Source: Comamonadaceae bacterium
GTDB lineage: Bacteria; Pseudomonadota; Gammaproteobacteria; Burkholderiales; Burkholderiaceae_C
Direction: 5' to 3'
NCBI GenBank assembly: GCA_947476465.1
Contig: CANJQN010000020.1
Location: 1 to 64,000 of the forward strand
DNA: 64,000 nt
The notes beneath the pieces were generated by a model. It did not search any database. It was not told the DNA's origin and worked only from the letters and a program-made list of their open reading frames with translations. The position numbers were made by a program, and so were the translations under genes. The stretch's first letter is position 1; every line of letters begins with the position of its first letter. Below, piece by piece: positions 25,459-33,325 of this stretch.

Positions 25459-26193
25459 ATGAGCCGGACCGCCCAGAAAAACAAACTCCCCGCAGGTGCC
25501 ACCGCAGCCAAGGGCAAGGCCGCAACGCCGAAACCGCCGGCCAGCCCTCCCCCACCGGTCGGCGACACCACCATCGCAAACCGGCCCACACCCCGGACAC
25601 AGCAGGAACGCCGGGCCGAGGCCGAAGGACGCCTGCTGGCCACGGCCCGGCAGCTGATCGCCCATCGCGGCTGGGCGGGCACCACGCTGGCGGATGTCGG
25701 CGAAGCGGCGGGCTACAGCCGCGGTCTTGCGGGCCACTACTTTGGCAGCAAGGCGGGCCTGCTGCGGGCCATCACCGAGCAGATCAACGACAGCCTGATG
25801 GAGGAGGTCCGCAAGGCCCCCCCGGCCGAGCCGGGGCTGAGCGCGATCGTCGCGTTCGTCGCGGTCTACCTGGGGCGCAAGGACCCCCAGTGGACAAACA
25901 CGCGCTCGCTGCTCAACCTGATGACCCATGCGCTGATCGAAGAATCGGAGCATGCGGACCTGATGGTCAATTTCAACGTGTCGATGTTCAAGTACATCGA
26001 GGAAAACGTACGCATCGGCATCCAGCGCGGTGAGATCAACAAGAGCATCTCGCCACCGGTCGCGGCCGAATTCGTCATCGGCACACTGCGCGGCATGATG
26101 CTCCAGCGGCTTGTCAAGGGTGGCGACGTCCAGGCGACCGCGCTGCGAAAGCATCTCCAGGTCCTCATTGGGCGCGCGTTGCGCGCGGCCTAG
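25459..26193 (+). CDS. TetR/AcrR-family transcriptional regulator
   Basis: The 244-residue regulator has a long Ala/Pro/Lys-rich N-terminal extension (about 45 residues). The HTH domain follows: ARQLIAHRGWAGTTLADVGE, AAGYSRGLAGHYFGSKAGLL. The C-terminal ligand domain (about 110-240) is helical. It begins 41 bases after the hydratase-like gene, without its own copy of the repeated promoter. It is the obvious candidate for the protein binding the four TTGCT..AGCAAGT sites, but binding is inferred from position only. Confidence 0.88.
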   Translation: MSRTAQKNKLPAGATAAKGKAATPKPPASPPPPVGDTTIANRPTPRTQQERRAEAEGRLLATARQLIAHRGWAGTTLADVGEAAGYSRGLAGHYFGSKAGLLRAITEQINDSLMEEVRKAPPAEPGLSAIVAFVAVYLGRKDPQWTNTRSLLNLMTHALIEESEHADLMVNFNVSMFKYIEENVRIGIQRGEINKSISPPVAAEFVIGTLRGMMLQRLVKGGDVQATALRKHLQVLIGRALRAA

Positions 26194-26253
26194 TGTCCTG
26201 CCCATTCCTGCGCCGAAGAAAGTGACGTCGGTGCGCGCGGCCCCGCAATAACC

Positions 26254-26967
26254 ATGACGCGGCCCGCAACGATCCCGCGTCCATCGCACCGATCCGGCAT
26301 CGCGGCCTGGCTGCATGCCGCCCCGCTGGCGGCAGCGCTGGCGATCGGCGCGGTGCATGGGCCCAGCCGGTCCGACACGCCGCAACTCCCGGCGATCACC
26401 GTGCTTGTGGTCTCGCACGGCTGGCACAGCGGCCTCATCGTGCCCGCCGCCCTGGCCGACGCGCACGGCTGGCCGGTGCGGCGCGAGTTTCCACAGGCGA
26501 AATACTTCGAGGTCGGCTGGGGCGACCGTGCTTTCTACCAGGCCGCTGACCCCAGCTGGTGGCTGGGGTTGCGCGCCTTGCTTTGGCCAAGCCCTGGTGT
26601 GCTGCACATCGTGGCCTTGCACGAACCGCCGGCGGCCGCCTTCCGGGGTGTGCCAATGATCGCTCTGCACATTTCGCACGAGGGTGCACAGCGACTGGGC
26701 GCGTCGATCGCCGCCAGCCATGATCACGGCGCAGACGGCGCGCCTGTCGCGCTCGGGCCGGCTGTCTATGGCCAGGGGCGCTTTTACGCCTCGGTCGACC
26801 GCTTCCACCTGTTGGCCACCTGCAACGTGTGGGTCGCGCGCCGCCTGCGCGACGCCGGTCTCGATCTGCATCCGACGTTTGCGCTGACATCGGCAATGCT
26901 GTTGGGCCAACTGGAGCGGCTTGCAACGACAGTGCCTGCCGCCTCGGCTGCGTCGGCCACGAACTGA
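26254..26967 (+). CDS. DUF2459 family protein
   Basis: The 237-residue protein matches the DUF2459 family of unknown function. It has an N-terminal hydrophobic stretch (WLHAAPLAAALAIGAVHG), then VLVVSHGWHSGLIVPAA, FPQAKYFEVGWGDRAFYQ, and FYASVDRFHLLATCNVWVAR near the end. The conserved HGWHSGL, GWGD and TCN(V)W pieces suggest an enzyme of papain-like or hydrolase style, but no activity is established. It seems unrelated to the catabolic cluster and probably marks its right border. Confidence 0.8.
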   Translation: MTRPATIPRPSHRSGIAAWLHAAPLAAALAIGAVHGPSRSDTPQLPAITVLVVSHGWHSGLIVPAALADAHGWPVRREFPQAKYFEVGWGDRAFYQAADPSWWLGLRALLWPSPGVLHIVALHEPPAAAFRGVPMIALHISHEGAQRLGASIAASHDHGADGAPVALGPAVYGQGRFYASVDRFHLLATCNVWVARRLRDAGLDLHPTFALTSAMLLGQLERLATTVPAASAASATN

Positions 26968-26991
26968 TGCCTTTTCGCGGGATCTCGATCG

Positions 26992-27023
26992 CCATCTTGC
27001 TCTATCATGATGTATCAAGATGG
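26992..27023. promoter_or_regulatory. Symmetric operator upstream of the toxin-antitoxin pair
   Basis: CCATCTTG and CAAGATGG (8-bp perfect arms) flank a central perfect palindrome ATCATGAT. All share the same centre at 27007.5. The right arm overlaps the antitoxin ribosome site. This layout fits autoregulation by a ribbon-helix-helix antitoxin. Confidence 0.6.
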
Positions 27024-27031
27024 AGTCAAGC

Positions 27032-27262
27032 ATGGTCAATGCCGCACGCGAAAAGTTTTCGTCTCAAGCCGCACCCGAGGTGCTGGCTGGCTTGCGCCAG
27101 ATTGCGGACGCCCAAGGCCGGCAGTTCCAGTCAGTGCTGGATGAGGCCCTACGCGATTACATAGATCGCCATCAGAAAGAGCGTCCCCGCCGCCATGTGA
27201 TGGCCTCGTTCGCATCGAGTCTCGATGAGTTCGACACCCTTTACCGTGAGCTGGCGAAGTAG
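27032..27262 (+). CDS. Ribbon-helix-helix antitoxin
   Basis: The 76-residue protein (from 27032, with GGAG six bases upstream; the ORF-track ATG at 27020 lies inside the operator) has a short N-terminal strand KFSSQAAPEVLAGL and helices RQFQSVLDEALRDYIDRHQ, typical of RHH antitoxins paired with Doc-type toxins. The C-terminal tail (FASSLDEFDTLYRELAK) probably binds the toxin. The toxin starts three bases after the stop. It likely represses its own promoter through the palindrome at 26992-27023. Confidence 0.83.
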   Translation: MVNAAREKFSSQAAPEVLAGLRQIADAQGRQFQSVLDEALRDYIDRHQKERPRRHVMASFASSLDEFDTLYRELAK

Positions 27263-27265
27263 GTC

Positions 27266-27646
27266 GTGGCGCGCGATTTCCTGTCCGTGGCCGATGTGCT
27301 TGGGATGCACACCGCTTTGATACACCGGTACGGCGGCACCTTGGGTGTGCGCGACCCGGGTGCACTGGAGGCCGCGCTATTTCGCCCGCAAACCGGTTAC
27401 TACAAAGACATCGTCGCAGAGGCGGCGGCGCTCATGGAAAGCTTGGCCATCAACCCCCCCTTCGTGGATGGCGACAAGCGCATCGCCTTCGCTGCGGCTG
27501 ATGTGTTCCTTCGCATCAATGGCTTGCGGCTGCAGGGCCCGGCGCTGCAAATCTACACAGAGATGATCGACATGCTTGAATCCAAGACGTTAGACATCGC
27601 TCACATCGAACCTTGGCTGCGCCGGTTTGTCGTCCCGTCCAAGTGA
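27266..27646 (+). CDS. Doc-type (death-on-curing) toxin with altered active site
   Basis: The 126-residue protein begins with GTG. It has the Doc/Fic fold: LGMHTALIHRYGGTLGVRD, EAALFRPQTGYYKDIVAEAA and the loop NPPFVDGDKRIAFAAADVFL. Fic/Doc enzymes need His in HPFxDGNKR to transfer a nucleotide or phosphate; here that residue is Pro (CCC rather than CAC or CAT). The rest of the loop and the C-terminal helix are intact. The toxin is therefore probably inactive or weak, while the antitoxin and operator remain. Confidence 0.83.
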   Translation: MARDFLSVADVLGMHTALIHRYGGTLGVRDPGALEAALFRPQTGYYKDIVAEAAALMESLAINPPFVDGDKRIAFAAADVFLRINGLRLQGPALQIYTEMIDMLESKTLDIAHIEPWLRRFVVPSK

Positions 27647-27721
27647 TGAGACGGCGGGTGGCGCAACCCTAGAATGCGCATTGACAAGGCATTCCAGCCG
27701 AACCGCCCACGAGCTTTACCC

Positions 27722-29062
27722 ATGCCCATCTTCCCCCAGGATGCCCTGAACCCAGGCGTGCGCAAGCGCGAGGTGTTCGGCTGGGCGATGTACGACTTTG
27801 CCAATTCGGGCTACACGACCGTCGTGCTGACGGCGGTGTTCAGCGCCTATTTCGTCGGCGGTGTGGCCGGCGGCGCGAGTTGGGCCACGCTGGCGTGGAC
27901 TTCGGCCCTGGCCATCTCGAGCCTGATCGTGATGGTGACCATGCCAGCACTAGGCGCCTATGCTGACCTGCGCGCGGCCAAGAAGCGGCTGCTGGTGATG
28001 TCCACCGTCGGCTGCGTCGCGGCCACCGCGGCGCTCGCCGGCGTCGGGCCAGGCAACGTGGCTTGGGCGGTCGTCGCCATCGTGCTGTCCAACGTCTTCT
28101 ACACCTACGGCGAATCGCTCATCGCGGCCTTTCTGCCCGAGTTGGCGCGCCCCGACAGCCTCGGGCGGGTGTCGGGCTGGGGCTGGAGCTTCGGCTACCT
28201 CGGTGGCATGCTGACGCTGGGGCTGAGCCTGGCCTACGTGATCTGGGCGCAGGGCCAAGGCCTGCCGGCATCGCACTTCGTGCCGGTGACGATGCTGATC
28301 ACGGCCGTCGTGTTCGGGCTGTCCACCCTGGCGACCTTCGCGCTGCTCAAGGAACGCGCGTCACCGCCCTCGGCACCCGCGGTGACGGGTGAGTCCGGCC
28401 TGCGCGCGTCGCTGGCGCGCCTGAACCGCACCTGGCACGAAGCACGTCGCTTTCGCGACTTCAATGCGCTGCTGGTCTGCGCGGTGGCCTACCAGGCGGG
28501 CATCTCGGTGGTGGTGGCGCTGTCCGCCGTTTACGCCGAGCAAGTGCTGCGCTTCAAGCAGACCGACACCATGATGCTGATCTTCCTGGTGAACATCGCC
28601 GCCGCCGCCGGCGCGTTCGCCTGGGGCTACGTGCAGGACCGCATCGGCCACCGCCCGGCGTTGGGCATCACGCTGGTGGGCTGGATCGTGATGACGGTGC
28701 TGGCTGCACTGGCCACCGGGCCGGGGCTGTTCTGGATCGCGGCGGTGATCGCCGGGCTGTGCATGGGCTCGAGCCAGTCGGCCGGTCGCGCGCTGGCCGG
28801 CGCCTTCTCGCCCGAGCGGCGGCGCGCCGAGTTCTACGGCCTTTGGACCTTCGCGATCCGCGTCTCGGCCATCGTCGGGCCGATGACCTACGGCCTGGTC
28901 ACGCTGCTCACAAATGGCAACCACCGGCTCGCCATCGCCTCCACCGGGATCTTCTTCATCCTGGGGCTGCTGCTGCTGGCGAAGGTGAACGTGCCGCGCG
29001 GCATCGCGGCGGCAGCCGGTGCTGACAAATCCTTCGAAGGGCAAGCGCGCGACGCTGCGTGA
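27722..29062 (+). CDS. UMF1-type MFS transporter
   Basis: The 446-residue membrane protein belongs to the MFS branch related to Atg22/UMF1. It starts GVRKREVFGWAMYDFANSGY, the family signature, and has about 12 hydrophobic segments, including AWTSALAISSLIVMVTMPAL, AWAVVAIVLSNVFYTY and FFILGLLLLAKV. I chose Met17 of the ORF (27722) because the signature follows shortly. The substrate is unknown; metabolite efflux is a usual guess. It is followed immediately by gene remnants. Confidence 0.85.
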   Translation: MPIFPQDALNPGVRKREVFGWAMYDFANSGYTTVVLTAVFSAYFVGGVAGGASWATLAWTSALAISSLIVMVTMPALGAYADLRAAKKRLLVMSTVGCVAATAALAGVGPGNVAWAVVAIVLSNVFYTYGESLIAAFLPELARPDSLGRVSGWGWSFGYLGGMLTLGLSLAYVIWAQGQGLPASHFVPVTMLITAVVFGLSTLATFALLKERASPPSAPAVTGESGLRASLARLNRTWHEARRFRDFNALLVCAVAYQAGISVVVALSAVYAEQVLRFKQTDTMMLIFLVNIAAAAGAFAWGYVQDRIGHRPALGITLVGWIVMTVLAALATGPGLFWIAAVIAGLCMGSSQSAGRALAGAFSPERRRAEFYGLWTFAIRVSAIVGPMTYGLVTLLTNGNHRLAIASTGIFFILGLLLLAKVNVPRGIAAAAGADKSFEGQARDAA

Positions 29063-29088
29063 GCACCTGCCGGCCACACCCCAAGATC

Positions 29089-29376
29089 TCAGTGCCCCGA
29101 AGCCCCCGAGGCCCCGATACCAGCCTCCGACCGCACCCGCTGCGCCAAAAACCCGGCCCGGTCTTGTGCGGCCCGCGGGCTCTTGTCGAGGATCGAGAAC
29201 AACCAGATCGCGACGAAGGCCAGAGTCATCGAAAACAATGCCGGCGACTGGTACGGGAACAAGGCCGAGCCCGGCGGGTTGCCGAATGTCACCTCCCAGA
29301 CCGACGGCGAGACGACCGTCAGCGCCACCGAAGACACCAGCCCCAGAAAGCCGCCGATCACCGCGCCGCGGGGGGT
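29089..29376 (-). pseudogene. Cation/acetate symporter (actP) C-terminal remnant
   Basis: The minus-strand frame reads RGAVIGGFLGLVSSVALTV, VSPSVWEVTFGNPPGSALFP, then SPALFSMTLAFVAIWLFSIL, and ends RSEAGIGASGASGH before a TGA. This is the last roughly 95 residues of an ActP-type sodium:solute symporter. The upstream 400-plus codons are missing; at 29376 the sequence switches to a plus-strand DUF294 gene. In related Burkholderiales these genes are neighbours in opposite orientation, so a single deletion through both starts would give this junction. Confidence 0.78.
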
Positions 29377-30308
29377 CTGGACGCTCTGCGGGAGGCGGCG
29401 GCCCGTATCGCGCGCTTTGTCTCGCTGCTTTATCAGGGCGGCACCAAGGTCGGCCAGATCGGCAAACTGGTGCAGGCCCTGAACGCCAAGCTGTTCGAGC
29501 GCACCTGGCAGATGGTCGCGCCGGCTGCCTTGCAGGCCGACAGCGGCCTGTTCGTGATGGGAAGCGAGGGGCGTGGCGAACCATTGTGCTGCTGATCGGC
29601 GAGAAGGACGCGCTTGACCTGAAAAAGGTCGGCATCTTTCCCATCGTGCACGGTGTGCGCAGCCTGGCGCTGCGCGAGCACATCACGGCGACCAGCACCG
29701 TGAGACGGCTTGAGGCGCTGGTCGCCGCCGGCCGCTTGGCGGCCGATTTCGCCACTGACCTGGCCGACAGCCTGCACTTCCTGATGGCGCTGAAACTCAA
29801 GGCCGGCATCGCGAAGCTCGACACCCAACGCCCGGTGAGCGGCGGCGTGCCAACCGCCAAGCTCAGCAGCCTCGAACGCGATCTGCTCAAGGACGCGTTC
29901 GCGTTGGTCAAGCGCTTCAAGACCCTGGTGCGGCATCAACTGCGCGAGCAGGATGTCGCCAAAGGCATCGACCCTGCGCAGGCGATGCGACAGCTTCTTG
30001 ACTTCATCGGCAGCCGCCCGCTCGTTGGCTACTTCCTCGAATTCGATGTGGCCATGCTCAACCGCGAGATCTGGCCCCTACTGGGCGTGCGGTTGCCGCA
30101 GCCGAAGATCGAGGTTTCGGCGATGTACTACGACTTCAAGAACCGCCAGCTGCCGCCACATGAGCGCGGCGGCATGATCGACCTGCGTTTCGCGACGATG
30201 ATCAATGAGCTGGGCCTGCCGCTGCGCGACGCCCACAACCCGTTGAACGACGCGGTGATGGCCGGGCTGGCGTTCGTCAAGCTGCGCGGCTTGCTGGCGC
30301 AGCGTTGA
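29377..30308 (+). pseudogene. DUF294 nucleotidyltransferase/3'-5' exonuclease fused remnant
   Basis: Three pieces are joined. 29377-29580 encodes LDALREAAARIARFVSLLYQ through LFVMGSEGRGE, the start of a DUF294 nucleotidyltransferase domain. The frame then shifts, and the region after the active site is deleted; it resumes at DLKKVGIFPIVHGVRSLALR and SSLERDLLKDAFALVKRFKT, the DUF294 C-terminal domain. At about LREQDVAKGIDP it passes in frame into a DnaQ-like exonuclease end: FIGSRPLVGYFLEFDVAML, KIEVSAMYYDFKNRQL, DAHNPLNDAVMAGLAFVKL. The first exonuclease DxE motif is missing. None of the parts can be complete. The ORF track shows the last two pieces as one 429-residue frame whose first ~190 residues are not real. 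Confidence 0.72.
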
Positions 30309-30367
30309 GATGTCGTGGCAGCGCGGCGTGCGACATGTGCATGCCTATGTGTCAACGCCGTGGCCGC

Positions 30368-31345
30368 TCAGTCGAGCTGCACGCCCATCTTCCTGATCAG
30401 CGGACCCCATCGCTCATTTTCCGACTGGATGTAGGCGGCCAGTTCGCGTGCGCTCGAGGTTTGGGGGACGAACCCCAGCTCGGCGAATCGGCGCTTGGTC
30501 TGCGGCGACTCGACAGCCTCCATGACGGCCTTGTTCAGCCTGGCGATCACGGGTTCGGGCACGCGGGCCGGCACGACGACTGCGAACCAGGTGAACGCGA
30601 TCAGGCTCGGGTAACCGGACTCGGCGAAGGTGGGCACGTCGGGCGCCACCGGTGAGCGCGCGTCATCGAAGTTGCCCAGGATCTTGATCTTGCCATCGCG
30701 GTGCAAGGGCAGCAGGGTGGCGATGGCGTCGACCAATGCATCGACATGACCGCCCGCCAGGTCATTGAGCGCCGGCGCGGTGCCCTTGTAGGGAACCTCT
30801 TTCATGTCGATCCCGAGCGCCTGATTCATCAGCACGTTGACCAGTTGGGAGTTGGCACCGGAGCCGGCGGAACCGTAATTCATCTTGCCCGGCTGGGCCC
30901 GGACGTAGTCCCGAAATTGCGCAATGGTGGACACCGGCAAGGAGCTGCGCACAGCCAGTCCGAGCGGCACCTTGACGGCCATGGCCACCGGCGCGAAGTC
31001 TTCGACCTTGTAGGGCAACTTCTTGTACAGATGGGGATTGGTACACAGCGTGGTGGTGGTCACCATGAAAATGGTGTGGCCGTCGGGCGGGGCTGCGGCG
31101 ACGTACTGCGCGCCCAGGATGGTGCTGGCGCCCGGCTTGTTCTCGATAACGACGTTGACGCCCAGGCTGGCCTGCATCTGCCCCGCGATCACTCGAGAGG
31201 CGACGTCGGTCGGCCCGCCAGCGGCATAAGGCACGACCATGGTGACCGGCCGCAAGGGAAAGGCCTGCGCGCTGGCGGTCAAAGGATTGAATACAGCGGC
31301 CCCGAGCGTGGCTGCAAGCACGGTACGGCGTGATGGATCGGTCAT
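30368..31345 (-). CDS. Bug-family periplasmic substrate-binding protein
   Basis: The 325-residue protein has a twin-arginine-like N-terminus (SRRTVLAATLGAAVFNPL) and the Bug landmarks FPLRPVTMVVPYAAGGPTDV, VVIENKPGASTILGAQYVA, NYGSAGSGANSQLVNVLMNQ and SPVAPDVPTFAESGYPSL. It is a separate minus-strand gene, 120 bases downstream of the long liv-linked operon, with its own tandem repeat upstream (31370-31409). It is the fourth Bug gene of the window. No membrane partners are nearby. Confidence 0.9.
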   Translation of the reverse strand: MTDPSRRTVLAATLGAAVFNPLTASAQAFPLRPVTMVVPYAAGGPTDVASRVIAGQMQASLGVNVVIENKPGASTILGAQYVAAAPPDGHTIFMVTTTTLCTNPHLYKKLPYKVEDFAPVAMAVKVPLGLAVRSSLPVSTIAQFRDYVRAQPGKMNYGSAGSGANSQLVNVLMNQALGIDMKEVPYKGTAPALNDLAGGHVDALVDAIATLLPLHRDGKIKILGNFDDARSPVAPDVPTFAESGYPSLIAFTWFAVVVPARVPEPVIARLNKAVMEAVESPQTKRRFAELGFVPQTSSARELAAYIQSENERWGPLIRKMGVQLD

Positions 31346-31369
31346 GGTGGATTCCTTTAGTTAAGCTTC

Positions 31370-31409
31370 GATCAAGTTCGAGGCAGCATCTGATCAAGGT
31401 CGACGCAGC
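31370..31409 (-). repeat. Tandem direct repeat upstream of the Bug gene
   Basis: GATCAAGTTCGAGGCAGC and GATCAAGGTCGACGCAGC (16 of 18 identical) start 22 bases apart, two helical turns, just upstream of the Bug start on its coding side. This spacing puts both copies on one face of the DNA, as expected for a regulator binding as tandem dimers. Confidence 0.5.
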
Positions 31410-31465
31410 GTCGGGATTAAATGGCGCACGGCGCCAGTGACATCGAGCGCCATGAACCGGCTGCC

Positions 31466-32254
31466 TCAGCGATCGAGCACGCGCGGCTTGCGGTGCTCGA
31501 GAAACGCCCGAACGCCCTCGCTGCTGTCCTCGCCGGCAACCAGCTCGCCCGACAAGGCCTGGGCGTCGAGATAGGCCTGCATCCAGGTGCGCCCTTCCAG
31601 CGCCACCGACGCCAGCTTGCGCGCACGCAGCGTCGGCAGGCTCTTGGTGGCAATCAAGGATGCAAGCGCCATGGCCTTGGGCAGCACCTGCTCACGCGGC
31701 ACCACATAGTTGAAAAAGCCGGTGGGTTCGAGCTCTTGGGCGGTGAACTTGCGGCCGGTGAACAACATTTCACGCGCCTTGCCCTCCGGAATTTTCAACC
31801 AGGCGAACAGGCCTGCGCCACCCGCGATCAGGCCGTAGTCGATTTCCGGACACGCGAACAGCGCTTCGCTCGAGGCGATCCGCATGTCGCACAAGCCGGC
31901 CCAGATCACGCCGATGCCGATCGCATGACCGTTGATCGCGGCGATCACGGGGCGATCGAGGTTGTAGAAGCCGGGCAGGCTCTGGTTGATGAAGTCGTAG
32001 CGCTCCGCGCGGCGTTCCTTGTCCATGCCGACGAAGTCCTTGACGTCAGCGCCGCCGCACCAGGCACGCGAGCTTTCCGGGGCGCTCAGCACCACCACCC
32101 GGATATCGGTGGTCTGGCTGATGAAGCCGACCAGCGCGGCGATGTCTTCATAGACCGACAGCGACACGCTGTTGACGGGTGGTCGCGAGAAGACCACCAA
32201 CGCGACGCCGTTCTCCGCCACGCTGAGCTCGAAACTTCCGATTGTTTTTTTCAT
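31466..32254 (-). CDS. Enoyl-CoA hydratase/isomerase family protein
   Basis: The 262-residue crotonase-fold protein has VALVVFSRPPVNSVSLSVYE at the start, WCGGADVKDFVGMDKERR, the oxyanion-hole region HAIGIGVIWAGLCDMRIASS and FACPEIDYGLIAGGAGLFAW. The second catalytic Glu (CPEIDYG) is present, but the first (ELAL position) is not. A hydratase, isomerase or related activity on a CoA ester is likely. It is the last gene of the long minus-strand operon, 33 bases after the alcohol dehydrogenase. Confidence 0.86.
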   Translation of the reverse strand: MKKTIGSFELSVAENGVALVVFSRPPVNSVSLSVYEDIAALVGFISQTTDIRVVVLSAPESSRAWCGGADVKDFVGMDKERRAERYDFINQSLPGFYNLDRPVIAAINGHAIGIGVIWAGLCDMRIASSEALFACPEIDYGLIAGGAGLFAWLKIPEGKAREMLFTGRKFTAQELEPTGFFNYVVPREQVLPKAMALASLIATKSLPTLRARKLASVALEGRTWMQAYLDAQALSGELVAGEDSSEGVRAFLEHRKPRVLDR

Positions 32255-32287
32255 GTCTGCTTTCTGGGCTTTGAACCGGCGCCGATC

Positions 32288-33325
32288 TCACCCGTGGGTC
32301 AACACGAGGCGCCCGCCCGCCCCGCCGGCGCTGCCAGAACCCAGCAAGGCATGCGCACGGGCCGCCTCGCGAACCGGCAGTTTTTCAGCGATCTTCGGTT
32401 TGACCACGCCGCGCGCCACCAGGTCGACGATGCGGCGCAGGTCCGAGACGAGTGCATGGGCGCTGCCCACGAGCTCGATCTCCTTGAGGATGGGAAGCGC
32501 CGGGTTCAGTGGGACGTTGCCAGGCTGCACATTGCCGACCAGCACCAGGCGTCCACCGACAGCGAGCGAACGAATGCTCGAGCCGAAGGTGGGCCCGCCC
32601 GCGATCTCGATCACGGCGTCGGCGCCGGCGCCACCGGTCAACTCGCGCACCGCCTTGTGAAACTGATTGTCGGGTGCGGCGATCACCTCGTTAGCGCCGA
32701 CTTCGCGCAACAGATCGACCTTCCGCGCCGAGGACGTGGTTGCGATCACACGCAGGCCCAGCAACCGGGCCAGTTCTACCGTGTGCAGGCCCACTCCCCC
32801 GCTCGCCGCGGTGATGACCACGGTGTCGCCCGGCAGCAGCCGAGCGCGGTTGAGCGCGTGGTAGCCGGTGCCGACGGCGCAACTGAGAATCGCGCCGATG
32901 TCGAGGTCGATGTTGGCAGGCAGGGGAACCGCATTGCGTGGGCTGGCGATGACGAATTCCCCATAGCCGCCGGAGATCTGCTCGCCGTAGAACCCAGGGC
33001 CCGAACGGCACAGGTTGTCCCGCCCGGCACGGCACGCCGGGCAGGTGCCACAGGAAATGCGCTGGGTGAGCGCGACCCGGTCGCCCGGTGCCAAGCCGGT
33101 CACCAACGCGCCGACCTCCTGGACAACTCCCGCGATCTCGTGCCCCATCACACACGGCGTTTGCGTGTCCGGAAAATGCCCCTCGCGGTTGAGAAGGTCA
33201 TGCCCGCAAACTCCGCAGGCGGCCACCCGCACCAGCATCTGGCTGGCAAGCCAGGTGGGCGTGTCGGCCTCGCCATATTGCAATACCTCGGGTGCTCCGA
33301 ACTGCGTGAGGACGGTTGCTTTCAT
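32288..33325 (-). CDS. Zinc-dependent alcohol dehydrogenase
   Basis: The 345-residue medium-chain dehydrogenase has the catalytic zinc motifs CGVCGHD and MGHEIAGVV, the structural zinc loop CGTCPACRAGRDNLC, and a nucleotide-binding VVITAASGGVGLHTVELA. It should oxidise an alcohol or hydroxyacyl intermediate with NAD(P). The start overlaps the amidohydrolase stop as ATGA (33322-33325). It sits between an amidohydrolase and a hydratase in a CoA-ester catabolic operon. Confidence 0.89.
   Translation of the reverse strand: MKATVLTQFGAPEVLQYGEADTPTWLASQMLVRVAACGVCGHDLLNREGHFPDTQTPCVMGHEIAGVVQEVGALVTGLAPGDRVALTQRISCGTCPACRAGRDNLCRSGPGFYGEQISGGYGEFVIASPRNAVPLPANIDLDIGAILSCAVGTGYHALNRARLLPGDTVVITAASGGVGLHTVELARLLGLRVIATTSSARKVDLLREVGANEVIAAPDNQFHKAVRELTGGAGADAVIEIAGGPTFGSSIRSLAVGGRLVLVGNVQPGNVPLNPALPILKEIELVGSAHALVSDLRRIVDLVARGVVKPKIAEKLPVREAARAHALLGSGSAGGAGGRLVLTHG

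Noticed and set aside
25120-27039. 639-residue minus-strand ORF
   Set aside because: Antisense to the hydratase-like, TetR and DUF2459 genes. Its composition is typical of a GC-rich shadow and it has no recognisable domain.
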